From Trichobilharzia regenti (lineage: Eukaryota; Platyhelminthes; Trematoda; Strigeidida; Schistosomatidae): a DNA stretch of 64,000 nt. The stretch lies in assembly GCA_944472135.2 (NCBI GenBank), contig OX235268.1, positions 12,530,589 to 12,594,588 of the forward strand, read 5' to 3'. Made by a program: the position numbers and the translations under genes. Positions 48,950-61,300 of the stretch are shown here, one piece after another (position 1 is the stretch's first letter; the number at the start of each line of letters is the position of its first letter). A model generated the notes under the pieces. That model was not told where the DNA came from, did not search any database, and saw nothing but the letters and a program-made list of their open reading frames with translations.

Positions 48950-49230
48950 TGTAACAACAGAAGACAAGGGCCAGGCAACAGATCGTTTTATTATGAAAAT
49001 CAACACGTATTTATACATATTTCACATACATTATTATAGACAGGCGCAGTCGTCTGATTGGTTGTTATCAGAAGTTAGGCAGACAAACGCAGGCTTCTGA
49101 TTGGTTGTTTCGGGATTCCTCGACAAATAGAGTTCTCTATCTGCGAATCATATTTTGTCACGTTAACTTTGCTGTGGTTGGTTGTTGAATCAGCCTTGCT
49201 CATATTTTCTCACGGCCTGCTCTCACCACA
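48950..49230 (-). repeat. LTR 3 of the tandem array
   Basis: 281 bp, outer LTR at the 5' end of the element on the minus strand, nearly identical to LTR 1 including the segment missing from LTR 2. Confidence 0.85.
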
Positions 49231-49234
49231 ATAT

Positions 49235-50850
49235 CAATGACTCTATATAGGTGGGCTGTTCACCTACCAAAGAATATCATTCATGATGCTCATTTTATTG
49301 TCAGAAAAAATGATTACAAAACGTCCTCTGGCGAGGTATTGCTTTATACATAACGTGAATCCCACCAACAATGAGATTAATAGATACACTTTGAGATTTT
49401 AGTGGAGGAACGCAAATTCGCGTTACATCCGATGAATCACAGTAATCTGCTTGTTACTCAGCGACAGAATCAATAAAAGATCAAAAAACGTTGTGATGAT
49501 TCGGCTTATTGAATGATTTCGTGAAGTTTATGTATTTAATTAAATGAAGGTTGCAAACGCAATACTATTAGCCTAAGTGAAAAATAATATAACTGCATTC
49601 AAGTCAGTTCATTCAATGTATAACTTGCCTCAGTCGCAAACTTGGTATGACATTTTACTATTTGAGCAATTTTTGACTGATTTTTCTTCTAACGGTAGAC
49701 TGCTTGCCTGATATGTGCCTTACTACAGAAAAGTACATAGCATGCTGTCGTGACCTTCTGTTGTTAGCTCCAGGGTGAATAGATCAAAAATAACAAAGGT
49801 CAAAATATATGACCGAACCATTACCGATTGTCATGAACTTGTGGTTCCTTCAGCCGTTGAATAATTTGCAGTTGAACATCCTATGCATTCCTACCTAGTC
49901 CTCAATTTGAACTTTTGCGGACCATTTTACTCAATAAATTTGCGTAGAACAAAAAATAAATTCATGCCAGTAACCTCGTTCCTCATACAAAATAAAACTC
50001 TACCATAATATTACAGTTAAAGTGAAACTTCCACAAGAAATTAAGTGCAACATCCGAGTGTTTTCTCTTCCAATTTACATTTCACCAAGCATTGGCTTTG
50101 TAGAGATTTTGTTTGATTCATTGGAGGATTTCATCTTGAGGTGACATAGAGATTCACTTGAAAACCTAGAAATACTGGATAGCTGTTTACTCCTAGCTTT
50201 TCGGCTAACGAACTGAAATTGACTTACAGCAATAAAAAATTAGAGGTTATCATAAAATTCATCAAATTGAAATGATATTATGAGACTGATTTTAGTCAAG
50301 CTAATGCATGCAGTCGTATTCACGTTGCCGACGAAACTGAGGTTAGCATAACAAGTGACTTATATTATTCAACAAGTTTGAATATCAACGTATTTGTGTA
50401 AGAAATGACGAAGAAGTAAATTTAAATTTCATTTTTGACATTCCAAACACAAACAGTAAAGCAAAAACTTGCAACAACAAGTGAGTAAAATATTTGGTCA
50501 TTTTCTTTTCACGCTGATTTGTAGCCTAAATATTTGTGTCTCTCAGATAAAGCTTCCATGAGCTAGAATATTTTTGCGTTTATACGATGAATATTCTTTC
50601 AAAATTATAAGATAAGGATAACACAATAACCAATCAAATGAGAACGGTAATATGAGACTTTTGCTGGTTAGATTGATATACCTGGCCGTATTTATGTCAT
50701 CGCAGATAGATAAGTCAGCATAACAGCAGCTTTATGATACTTGGATAGTTTAATTATGAAATAACTCCGTGAATTGTAACAACGCTGGAACGACAATATG
50801 TGGTAGTGGTGAGACGCTTCGCTGAATCTTTCATAACAGTAGGCGCTTGT
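49235..50850. other. Stretch with a hammerhead-repeat fragment, otherwise empty
   Basis: Near 50158-50215 a short fragment of the hammerhead SINE family is visible (CCTAGAAATACTGGATAGCTGTTTACTCC) without a usable core. Otherwise no supported features. Confidence 0.4.
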
Positions 50851-50854
50851 AAAA

Positions 50855-51057
50855 TTTTTTTTCTTTTTTTTTTATTTTCGATTACACCTTGATTCCACAC
50901 CGTTTTTTTGGTACAAGTATGAAATTTTCAGCGTGGATATCGTTAGCCTAAATTTCGCAGGCCGACCATAGATATCAGGTGTGCGCCGGCGAGGGCTCGA
51001 ACCCCGAACCATGTGCATGGTCGGCGAGAGTCCTAAGCACTGTGCCACCGACGCACA
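50855..51057 (-). repeat. tRNA-derived SINE, second copy
   Basis: Same structure and strand as 20221-20426: tRNA-like head at the right with B box GGGTTCGAGCC, body, and an A-rich tail at the left. The acceptor-stem pairing has one change (GGCGCAC for GACGCAC). Confidence 0.75.
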
Positions 51058-51059
51058 TA

Positions 51060-52150
51060 TTGTTAACACAACCGACGCATCTTAAATACAACACATGTCA
51101 AATATTGCTGAATAGAAGAAAAATTATGAGGAAAAAAGTATGAGGAAATAAATCCGTCGAGAATTAGATAGAGATAATCTAATTATTTATCGACCATAAG
51201 AAAATTTACTGATTCCGAACAATCTTTAGACAAATCTTCACAATAGAAGTGAAGGTATTGTGTATATATAAAGTAAGAAGGAGTGGTTCATATCCATCAT
51301 ATAATGCTACGGTTTTTGGCTCCGTTCCTCGGAAAAGATGATAACGTTGTTTTATTACGCTCTACTTCAGTTTCCTTTATTGTTCGATGATTATCGCATT
51401 GAAAGAAAATGTGTTACCGACTAACGCACACAGACAGCGGAAATTCTTTTCTTATAAATTGATCACGAATTTTGAAAGATGAAATGTGTTATTCGCTGGG
51501 ATAATTTGGAAAGCATATCATGTTTAGAAAGATGGAATCTAGATACGATTCTCATGAGTTGCACTGGAATTTTTGTTAAGGAACATTGGTCAAGTATAAA
51601 TGGGATGAGACCATCATTTCATAATCGTCCAAATATTTGAGATGATTCAACGAACAATATCGGTTGGAAAAGAGATACAGGTGAACATTTTTCAATTTAA
51701 TTGACGTTGGGAAATAAACTGATTCTCTAAATCACGATGATAAAATGTGCCAAGGCTTGGTGACATGTCCATTTGGCGTGTGCATTTATTAGGTTGCTGA
51801 AAACATCTCTGATTAATTCAAGTTTTACAAATTTTAAAGCCAGGACAGTTTTCCTGAATTTGTTTCATTACTTCTTGGACAAGAATTTTTTATACCTCTT
51901 AGAAACAGTAAATTGCACTGAATGCAAATGTGAATAGGTCATATGTTCAAATTATCGAAACACTTAATACGTCGCAGACAACTGTTCAACATTTCTCTTA
52001 GAGTTTTCGTGTGTTGTCATCGTCTTTATGAAGCTCACCATGACTAATGGTGATCGTGACAATACAGTTGGTCATTTAAGTGTGAGACTTTTGACTGAGT
52101 GGCTGGTTAATAGGAGGAAACCTGAGAAATTAGTTGAAAGAAGTTTTCAG
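51060..52150. other. Stretch without a supported gene
   Basis: AT-rich, no recognisable features. Possibly an intron of the gene whose exons begin at 52151. Confidence 0.4.
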
Positions 52151-55100
52151 TATCAGTAAAACTTATCCTATAACACTCAAGCCTTCCTTATGTTATCGAA
52201 GTAAGTGGCTCAAGCACTTTCAGTATCTCAACAGTTTTCCTTGGTTTTACATGTGCGATAATATAAATCTAATCAACATCTTCATTTTAGTCTTAGAGCC
52301 GAAAAATAAAAAAATGTACAGGATGCTGAAAGTGACCGATGTTACGATGAGCACAACGACTGACCATGAGCTTATTTCTTCACAGTATGTCCTCAAGTTA
52401 ATCTGTACAAATAATTCTACGGCTTGTTGCGATAATAATAACAAATAAACGAGACGGATTCGAAATAGGTGTGACGTGCCACTGCATCAGACTTTTTAGT
52501 AGGAGCTACGCAATCTTACACAATCTTGAAGATTTATGATAAGTAAAGAACTCTCCGTTATATCGAAGCAAACGATAAAAAGCTATTGTTTAAATAGTAA
52601 GGCACTCGAGGGAAGGGTCTATCTCCCCACTGAAGACAAATCAAGTTAGTAAGCAAATTTCGCATAGAACACAGAAAGCTTTTTTTCATAAAAGTTCTCT
52701 TCCAAAATATCAGTGGAGCGTGGCCTTCAGGAATTATTTTTATTTGGAATCCAGCCACCACATCAGTTTCAAGCACACAAGGTAAGTTCTATTACACAAT
52801 ATATTAGTGGTTCCAGTTGGGTTTCTATCACTGGTTGACACACTCTCTAAACCTGCCTAGCTTTGAGTAATCCTGGTGATGAGGGAAGGGTGAGAGTGAG
52901 GTTAGCAACGCCACCCTATAAATTACAGAAAATTGACAAAGTTACGATCTGCTTAATAAGGTGTAAATGAAAAATTTTTCCCAGAACTCTGATTAAAATA
53001 TTTTAAATTAGTAATTGCTCTTTTCCGTAGTCACTACCTCGTATGTTTAGATGCTCCTTTGCGTCACGACACACCACTACGCTTGATTTGTACTATAAAG
53101 GACAGGCTTTGATCTGTTTCCAGAAAGTCATCATCCAAACAAACAGTTATTTGACCCATTGCATCAAGAGTGCTTGTCTGCAGTTGATAGATTCAACAGA
53201 AAGTAACATGAATACGTAAACCTGCAAAGATCAGCGTCATTTTATACTTACGGTTTTCAACTCTGAAATTATTAAAGCCTAAAGGTATCATAGAAACACC
53301 AGTGATATTTTCGGAAAATAAACATCTGGATTCAGTTTGGTTTCTCTGATATAACGTTTATAAATCGACTGTTGTTTTGCTTAATTTAGTAACACAGGTA
53401 GAAAGTAGTACGAAAGGTAAGCTCATTTTTGAACGTTAAATTCCGTATTACCTGTCTTACTTATTATGAGAAATCATTCCACCGGATACTAATCAATTCA
53501 ACGTTTATATCTTTGCGTGCGTTACAATCTTCAATGTGGCATGAAACCATGATTTTATCTGTGAAGCCTATAGCTTCCTTCTTGGGGCCTCACTCTGGTA
53601 AGCCAAACGTAAGTTGTAATTAATATCCAGAAATTTGGACCTAAACACTGTATGGCCATTTTGCTCACTTGGACACAATGGTATCGCTCTGGATCATCTG
53701 AAAGGGAGGAATCACTTTAAACAGGCTGAATCTTGGCAGGTCTAAATGTGTCTTTGATGTTTATTGCCAAATACTTCGCAAAATGTGGTCTGAAAATATT
53801 AGAAGTATTTCCTGAAAAGTAGAAATGCAATGTCAGGAATGAGTATTTATGTTACCAGTATTCTATGAAGAATAATTCGCTCACGGTATTTCAGTTGGCA
53901 GTTGAAATAAGCGAACTGAATCTTTTCATTCTGAGTTCCACTTTGTAACTACATTTCACGCACCTCTATTTGCAATTTACAAGATTAGAAAAAATTCGAC
54001 TGCCGTCACTGGGTTGACAGTCAATCTCATACTTTACACTTAATTTGTAATAGATTGATTTAGACGTTACTGCATAACAAATGGTCTAGGTTAGTATAAG
54101 GAGTACCAGCCTTGAGAAGATAAGCAGCTTCGAAAAGTAGGTGCTTTAGTGTGTACTCCGATTACAGAATTCACTAGTGATTTCATAGATTCTACAGTCC
54201 TTTCATCGAAGTGTCACTGAATTCAGACAAGTGCGATTGTCATGTGACGCACAACAACAATTATTATTGTCAAAGAACATGAGAAAACGCCAACAAATTC
54301 TGAAAGGAATATGTGAGGCCTGAAAATACAATTCAAAGAAGTAATTCGGCTTAAAATTACTCTCATTTAATTTCAAAAACTGGATATAGGTTTTGTGGAT
54401 TTCAGTAACTTGAATGATTTAGTGTTTGGAAGGAATAATGAATGAAAGGGTAGCAACAGAGGTAATTACAGTTAGAGACTAAGTACAAGCGTAGCCATTT
54501 AAATTAAAACTGAAATTTAGCAATTAATTTGGATGACGTAACATAAATGACTGGAAATTGAGCGTTGGTCGGGTCAATATAAATGCTAGTGAGGTGTAGA
54601 AAATAAATCGGGTGGGAAAAAAGAACAAGAGAGTTGAAAGTTCAAAATATTACATTTAAGAATACAAAATAATACTAATGAAGAAACAGAAAAATAAGAT
54701 TAGGTAGAATTTACTTTTCAGGTATTAAGATAGATATAATCCATTGTAAGTGTAGTGATTGAACGAACTTCTTCTGTATGCAGATTTCAGGGCTTAGCAA
54801 ATGAATCGCCATTTCTTCTGCTGTTTGGAGAAGTCTGATTCGTACACCTTTAGGAAGACTACTTCTTACTTTGTAGACTACTTTGAAGTTTCTTTGAGGT
54901 GCCGCTTGGTGTCCGGATTCTATCAAATGTTCTAAGATGGAGCTGTGGGGAAATCGTTTTTCTTTTTTCCAAAACCATGTTGGTAAGTGTTCGGTAATAC
55001 TCTTGGAAAGCGAACGCTGAGTACGGCCAACAATCTGGCTCCACACGAGCAGGTGAATTAGTAAATACACATTGATGAGTCCAACAGTGGTAGCTTATCC

Positions 55101-58003
55101 TTCGCTTTCACATGAATAACAGGTTTTGTCGCAGTTCAGCTGCGAAGAAGGTCTTCTTGATTGAGCGCGACAGTCGAAGTTTTAGTATTTCCACAGATAT
55201 ATCTCCATTGAATTGAAGGTTCATGTAGAGTGGTTTCTTCGGGACGCTAAGTATGGGCAGCTTTTGTGGTCTAGGATTCATAGAGTTTGCAATAAATCGT
55301 TCTGGGTAACAATTCTTGACGAGGATTCTCTTGAGATTGTCCAGTTTATCTTCTACGGTGTCCGGGATACAAATTCTGCGAACTCTGTAGCTGAGTGAAC
55401 GGATCAGGTTTCGTTTTGTATATAGGGGTACCCAACTGTTGAAGTTAATAAGCTGCCCGTTCCATGTTGACTTTCTGTAGATAGATCTTTTCAGTGTTCC
55501 CTCCTGTTCTCGTCTTGTTATTTGTACGTCAAGAAGGGATATTTTGAAGTTGGACTCTTTCTCCAGTGTGAATTGAATATCGGGGTGGCAGTTATTAAAC
55601 GACTACAGGGTGTCGTATAGATTCTCTTCATTGTTGACGATAATGAAAGTGTCGTCGACGTATCTCTTATAGATTCCGGAGGTATCGATCATTATCTTCA
55701 TGCATGTGTTTTCGAATTTGGCCATGAAGAAATCTGCAAGTAATGGGCCTAGTGGTGAGACCATAGATATACCATGCTTTTAGCGATATATTTCTTTGTT
55801 GAAAGAGAAATGAACATTCAGGGTACACCTCACAGGGAGTTCTTTGAGAGGCCTATAAATGCTAACGTGTCAGTGTTTCGCAGACATCAATTCTACGATA
55901 TTTCCAGTGAAAGCTGCCATATATGTAGTGATGTATATATGTATATGTACTGGCACCTGTCTTAAGGTCTCAAGAACTGGGTGGAAATCGTATGATGTTG
56001 CGATCAACACTTCTTTAACACTTTCACTACACAACATCAGTTCATTTAAACCGTCGAGACGGTTTTCGTCTACGTTGTCTTTTACAGCGTAACATGCAAC
56101 TTCATTATTTTCAAAACGGCAACAAATCTCATTGTTCGATACCGTGAAGAATTAAGGTCAACTGCAATCGGTCCTTAGAGGTACTTGAAATCTCGTGACA
56201 ATCTTCTATATTATATCTCGGTTGGTAGGCAATGCGGTTTAATCCAACTTACCATGTTCGGTTACAAATACAGGAAGATCGTCAAACGAATTATCGTCAA
56301 ACATTCTTCGACTGTATTCATCTTAGCTCGAATCATAAGGTAAAAGATGAAAGCCAAATGTGGTTTTCATATTAAATTCAGCAAAATCTCTAAATGGTAA
56401 TTGTATTGGTGAACGCAATTATATGCGTATGCACTCAGAAACATGTAGGATGACTGACTAACTAATGCTATTCCACTCAGTTATCTGTACATATTCTCCG
56501 TGTCTGTTCGATGATGTTGGCTTACATTTTGACGAATTGAAGATATGTAAGATTTCGACTTATTCTTGTGTTCAGTTAAACAAATGTTTTATAAAAATGA
56601 ATGATTTCCTCAGGTGAAATTGTTAGTCTCACCTCAGTTCCTGTTTTCACACAAACTAGGAATACCTCCAAGTCGCATGTGATGTCATCTCTCTTCTGAA
56701 TACTTATGTGTTTTTGAAGAAACTTTATTTTACAGGCTTTATTTTCATCAGTCTTTTTAGTTGCATTCCGTTCCACCTTTGTTATTCTACGTGAAGTTTT
56801 CTTCTATTTCACAGGTGTGTTTACGGACATTTTTATTTCTTGTCACCTTTTGCTTCTTCCTTATTTGAATTTTTTCACTTTTCTTCATTTTGGCTTTGCG
56901 TTTCCTCTCAAGTATGATCTGAGCACACAATCTGAGAGCGATGAGCGAATCCATAGTTCAGTGAATGGTGAAGCCTTTCGTGAAGTGAGTGCGTGTTGTG
57001 TAGGCTGCTAAACGAAGATATGTTTCCTCATCTACGAATTTTGAGAATGAACACAGAAGTTATTCACTCATGTGGCAAAATAAACATGTAAACTGAAGTG
57101 AGTATTCCAACATGCTGAGCCGAATATCCCGATATATCTCAGAGTTGAATGCGCTTCAAGATATAAGCCTATAACTGCTAACGTGTCAGTGTTTCGCAGA
57201 CATCAATTCTACGACATTTCGAGTGAAAGCTTCAATATATATATTATTCGTAATATCCTAATTCACACTGAGTTGCTGGCTCACCTGCTGCTAAATTCGA
57301 GTTAAAATTATTGGTGGAATAATACACTTTCATATAAGGAAAACTCGATGAATGTTATACAAATCGAGACAAAGAAAATGATTATCGATGCAGAAAGGAA
57401 CACCTTAATGTATGCACATATATATCTCAGCATTCCACAACAGTCAGAACAAAGCGAATCAGTCCAGCTGATACTGAAGATTTTACGACTCTCTGTTCAT
57501 AAGTCAGCGTCAATCATCTCGCATTCACAGAATGTTCGCAGGATTTCCATAATGATTCAAAGCTATCACTTCTCATTTGATTTCGAAATTATGTGCTGTG
57601 TTCCATCACTGACTATCTCAGTGGAACCCAAGTGTGAGATTTCCCATCCTCACAGCTGGTAATCTTCATTTCATTAGGTTGTCAGTCCGATGGATTTAGC
57701 AGCTAATGACGAAATGCTGAGAAATAAACTTTATCCCACTTGTACTCATAGCATCTCACCACGAATTCGGTGAATGTTTTGAAATTGCCATATTATGATG
57801 TTATAAGCAGGTAAAACAACGTATATCTAAATGCGAAATCGGTGGAAAAGCAGAAGTGAATTCGACCAACACAAGTAATGGTAGTTATAATTCTTTCTGA
57901 TAGGATTGCGCATTTCAGCTTCCTCCACCTATAAACTTTCAGTGCATCAGTTACTGTCCAATCATTCCTGCAAACTATACCAGTCTCAAAAGAAACGAAA
58001 AAG
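52151..58003 (+). CDS. Multi-exon gene, unknown protein, ends not determined
   Basis: Many small exons with GT-AG borders and matching phases: 52151-52200, 52291-52384, 52714-52781, 53124-53202, 53235-~53285, ~53402-53597, 53740-53818, 56088-56156, 56274-56339, then 56913-56984, 57339-57658, 57686-57769 and 57943-58003. Within the first set, phases agree from 52151 to 53235 and from 53597 to 56339; within the second they agree throughout. Two introns are tiny: 53203-53234 (32 nt) and 57659-57685 (27 nt). Typical peptides are HGAWPSGIIFIWNPATT, NKQLFDPLHQECLSAVDRF, LNVSLMFIAKYFAKCGLKIL, SVQLILKILRLSVHKSAS and MDLAANDEMLRNKLYPTC. The joins 53285/53402 and 56339/56913 are unresolved, and the second is out of phase as drawn. 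Start and stop are missing. A helical-repeat protein is possible, but no family was recognised. A Penelope-like element sits in the 53819-56087 intron on the other strand. Confidence 0.58.
54711..55860 (-). mobile_element. Penelope-like element A, C-terminal RT plus GIY-YIG end
   Basis: On the minus strand: RCTLNVHFSFNKEIYR, then VSPLGPLLADFFMAKFE, YKRYVDDTFIIVNNEENLY (YVDD at 55651-55662), LLDVQITRREQEGTLKRS and YRKSTWNGQLINFNSWVP. The GIY-YIG endonuclease follows (FTCSCGA, then VGRTQRSLSKSITEHLP at 55000-55070). This order is the Penelope-like signature. Stops are few (TAA near 55790, TAG near 55607) plus a frameshift at about 55060. The N-terminal RT is missing. Confidence 0.88.
57172..57240 (-). 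mobile_element. Small Penelope-like fragment
   Basis: Repeats the sequence around 55858-55925 (ACGTGTCAGTGTTTCGCAGA and onward), which adjoins Penelope-like element A. A short fragment inside the gene at 52-58 kb. Confidence 0.45.
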
Positions 58004-58610
58004 GTGTAAGACAGGTGGCACAGAACATTGCAAACATTCAATCAACAACGCAATCACACAAATTGAAACAGTGTGATAGAAAATTTTACCTCAAAATTGA
58101 GATATCACAATGAATTGATATGTCTTCCAGATCAGAAGCCATCATTCATAGCGTTGACACTAATAAACTTCACTTACCTGATAAGTATTCCTCCATTTTA
58201 TGGGCAATTAATTTGCTACATGAATTCAAAAAAAACTGTTTTCTGTGGAAAATAATGCTTCCGAATGCACCTTTCTATGTACATGAGAGTAAATCAGTCT
58301 ACGAACCAAGTGATACCACTAAGTATAAGCACTTTTCTTCAATTCATCTTTAATGGGAGAGTTTTCTTTGAGTTTTGAATAAAAGATCAAATGAGACAGA
58401 ACAGATTATAGATTTTTCTGATATTATTCAATGTTCTCCATTTACTGAGAGACGTGGATGAAAATGACCCCTGATCTGCGCGGCGATTTAACTGGTCATC
58501 GTGATATACTCACTTCATAACTTCTTCCACAGTAACATATCTTCACTCTACTTTTTGAATATTATCCAGTTTATACTATGGGTCCAGTATTCGCTGCATT
58601 CTGATAGCAT
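58004..58610. other. Possible further exon, unresolved
   Basis: After an acceptor-like ATGTCTTCCAG (58130) the plus strand is open for 74 codons (pieces DTNKLHLPDKYSSILWAI, KIMLPNAPFYVHESKS) to a TAA at about 58351. Its phase does not fit the exon ending at 58003, but it could be a terminal exon reached by another route. Confidence 0.3.
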
Positions 58611-58616
58611 GTTTGA

Positions 58617-58845
58617 AGTCAACAGTGGTAGCTTATCCTTCACTTTCACACGAATCATACTGTAATCTTAGTTCAGCTGCGAAAGTTCTCCCAAGTGAAT
58701 GTGACAGTTGATTTTTCAGTGTTTCCTCATGTGAATCTTAATTGAATTGAAGCTTCATCTAGAGTAGTTTTTATTCGAGATGCTAAGCGTGTGCGACTTT
58801 TGCGGTCTGGCATTCATGGATTTTGAAATAAATCGTTCTGGTAAT
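58617..58845 (-). mobile_element. Penelope-like fragment C
   Basis: DNA similar, with many changes, to 55081-55310 of element A (shared CAACAGTGGTAGCTTATCCT and AATAAATCGTTCTGG). It covers the linker between RT and GIY-YIG and has no coding capacity. Confidence 0.65.
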
Positions 58846-59329
58846 CTGCCACTGCTGGCTTCATCGTTGTGTATCTACAAGGTATGTCGGCCCGGCCCAA
58901 ATTTTGCTAGCCAAACGTATCGCCGAACACCTACCAGCATAGTTTAACGCAGGAATAAACGATGCACCCACCGCTCCTTCTAAGAACATCTGATAAATTC
59001 CGGATATCAAGCTGCACTCAATGTTACTTTAGATGCTATTTATTAAATTTCTCCATATAAGATCATTCCTGTATTAATAATTAATTATCTAAACTTCACA
59101 AATCTCACGTACACAGAAGAAAATAACTGTCTATAAATGGGATTGCACAGCTATGTGAACGAGGTAGCCGAACGTCTTCTCCCTTTTATTGTGATTATAT
59201 TCGCCCACATTGAATTAGTTGATGTTGGCAGACTTCCTTCTGGTAGATCTTCGTCAGCCTACGTCATTCTGTCCCCCTGATTCAAGAGAAGGACAGCTTT
59301 TTACCCCTCTAATTCCGTTTGAATTCTGT

Positions 59330-61300
59330 TGACAGAACAAAGTGGGTGCCCAACCTCTCATCAAGGGAACTTATACTCTAGTGAGAAAAACGTACTTGAG
59401 AAAGGACTAAATTTCAACGTAACAATTAATAAATTTAAACCAGAGGATGTCATTCCTAACACACGGGTAACACTAAGCTTAATAGATAAGACGACAGCGG
59501 AAGAGGTTAGATCACAATGTGCATTAACCGTGAAAAATCAAAAGAAGGCGAAATCAAACTTAACAACGTCAAAAAGAGAAGCTTTAATTAGTCTAAAACA
59601 AAATAAAAATATTATCATTGCAAAAGCTGACAAAGAAAACGCCACCGTATTTCTGAATAAATCTGACTATATCAAAAAGTTACTGAAAATATTCATACGG
59701 GTCCATATGAAGAAATTAAGAAGCCTGTAGATACATTAATGAATTTTATTTTTTTTAATTTTTTTGATGAATGAATAAGGTTAAAAAATCCACAGCAGAA
59801 CTAGTACGCAGAATGAAGCCGTCACTGGGTGAGTCAAAATGGCTTCATTGAATGCCTAAAACCAATAATACTAGCAGAATATATGGTACTATTAAAATAG
59901 ATAATATGAATTATCAAAACACTCAGCTCTAATATTATGCCGCATTAGAAATCGTTCAAACTCTAGACTAACTAATCCATACGAGATGAAAAATAAACTA
60001 AATGACATTCAACTAGAGAATGATGGAAAATGATTAGTTTTAATATAACTGGTCTTTATACTAAGATAACAGTCAATGTGACCTTAGAAGCAGTCAAAAG
60101 AAGAACTAACTGCGGATCCTGAACTCAATCATAGGACAAATCTGCCTATTGAAGAAATTATTTTAGTGATTCAATTATGCCTCATATCTACTACCTTCAA
60201 ATTCCAAGGTAAAATATATAGACAAACAGAAAGTGTAGCAATGGGATCACCAATATCCCCAGTCTAACCAGATATACTTATGGACAACCGGGAAAGTAGT
60301 GCTCTTTATACGTTTAATCCTACTCCGAAAATATGGTGGAGATATGTGGATGACACTTTCACAGGGTTAAAAGCAGAACATGTCTCTAGCTTCTTGGCAA
60401 ACATAAACTCACCAATACAGGGAATTAAATTCACATTTGAATCGGAAAATGCACAGGGAGAATAAACTATGTTAGATTGTAAAATAAAAACGAATAGAAG
60501 AAGGTAAACTACACACTAGTGTGTACAGAAAACCAACTCATTCTAATAGATGCTTAGACTTCAATTCATCTCATCCGTTAACTGTTAAGGCAGGCTTAGT
60601 TAAGTGTTTAACAAACCGAGCAGTTGCACTAAGTAGCACAAGAAAAGGCCTAAATGATGAAATAAAAAAGATAGAAGAGGCTTTGGTGTTAAATAACTAT
60701 CCTTTAAAATTCATTAGTAAGATCGAAAAAGGCCAAAAACGAAATAAAAATAATTGTGAAACTAGTAATAATAACATAAATAAGAGAGAAGATAAGTCAT
60801 CTACACTTATGCCATTTTAGGAAGGGGCATCTGAAACCCCACGTAGGATTCTAAATAAAACAGAAATTAGGGTGGCATTCGAACCCTCCTACATACTCAC
60901 TCAGGGACAAGCTGTGTAGGTTAAAGGACCCTGTTGACCCAATAAGAAACAAAATAATATAATTTACAAAATTCCCTGCAATGACTGTGAGGTCAACTAC
61001 ATAGGTCAAACTAGTAGATCAGAGGTAGTCCGATTGTCAGAACATAAGAATTCAGCTAAAATGAGAATGGTTGACCCTGAAAAGATAAGAATTTTATAAA
61101 AAAGCTCAGCAACTGCAAGACACGCATCAACACACAACCACGGAATAAGGTGGGAGAAGGTTAAAATTATAAAATGTAATCTAGGTAGGTGAAGAGAGAG
61201 GTTGATTACCGAGTCTTTGTTCATCGAGTATACACCCAACGCATGCAATAGGTATGACACATCACTCATACCGAAATATGGAAAATACTACTGCTAATCA
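59330..61300 (+). mobile_element. Penelope-like element B, near full-length but broken
   Basis: Plus-strand order: VPNLSSRELI, frameshift, SSEKNVLEKGLNFNV; NIIIAKADKENATVFLNKS; FNITGLYTKITVNVTLEAV; IYRQTESVAMGSPISP; IWWRYVDDTFTGL (YVDD near 60341); VYRKPTHSNRCLDFNSSHPL; then GIY-YIG pieces IIYKIPCNDCEVNYIGQTS and RLSEHKNSAKMR near 60960-61060, and a tail with TESLFIEYTPNACNRY. All RT landmarks and the endonuclease are present. Several stops and frameshifts break the frame. It is a different lineage from element A. The schistosome PLE family Cercyon is a likely relative, but this was not checked. Confidence 0.88.

Larger units (their letters stand above)
47554..49230 (-). mobile_element. Compact LTR element in tandem (LTR-int-LTR-int-LTR)
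   Basis: Three LTRs (47554-47835, 48258-48527, 48950-49230) alternate with two interiors of exactly 422 bp (47836-48257, 48528-48949). Ends are TGTGG...TTACA on the minus strand. The whole array is flanked by ATAT at 47550-47553 and 49231-49234, a 4 bp target-site duplication. On the minus strand each interior begins with TTTGGTGTCGCTGCC, a candidate primer-binding site, and ends with the purine tract GACGGGGGGACGAG next to the 3' LTR. The interior is far too small for gag-pol, so it is a non-autonomous, TRIM-like derivative. The tandem form is expected from LTR-LTR recombination. Confidence 0.85.

Noticed and set aside
47554..49230. CRISPR-like or satellite array
   Set aside because: The repeat unit is an LTR plus interior with retrotransposon signals and a target-site duplication, which explains the periodicity.
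56576..56776. 66-codon minus-strand frame inside the 52-58 kb gene
   Set aside because: It reads plausibly but lies antisense between exons with no splice support.
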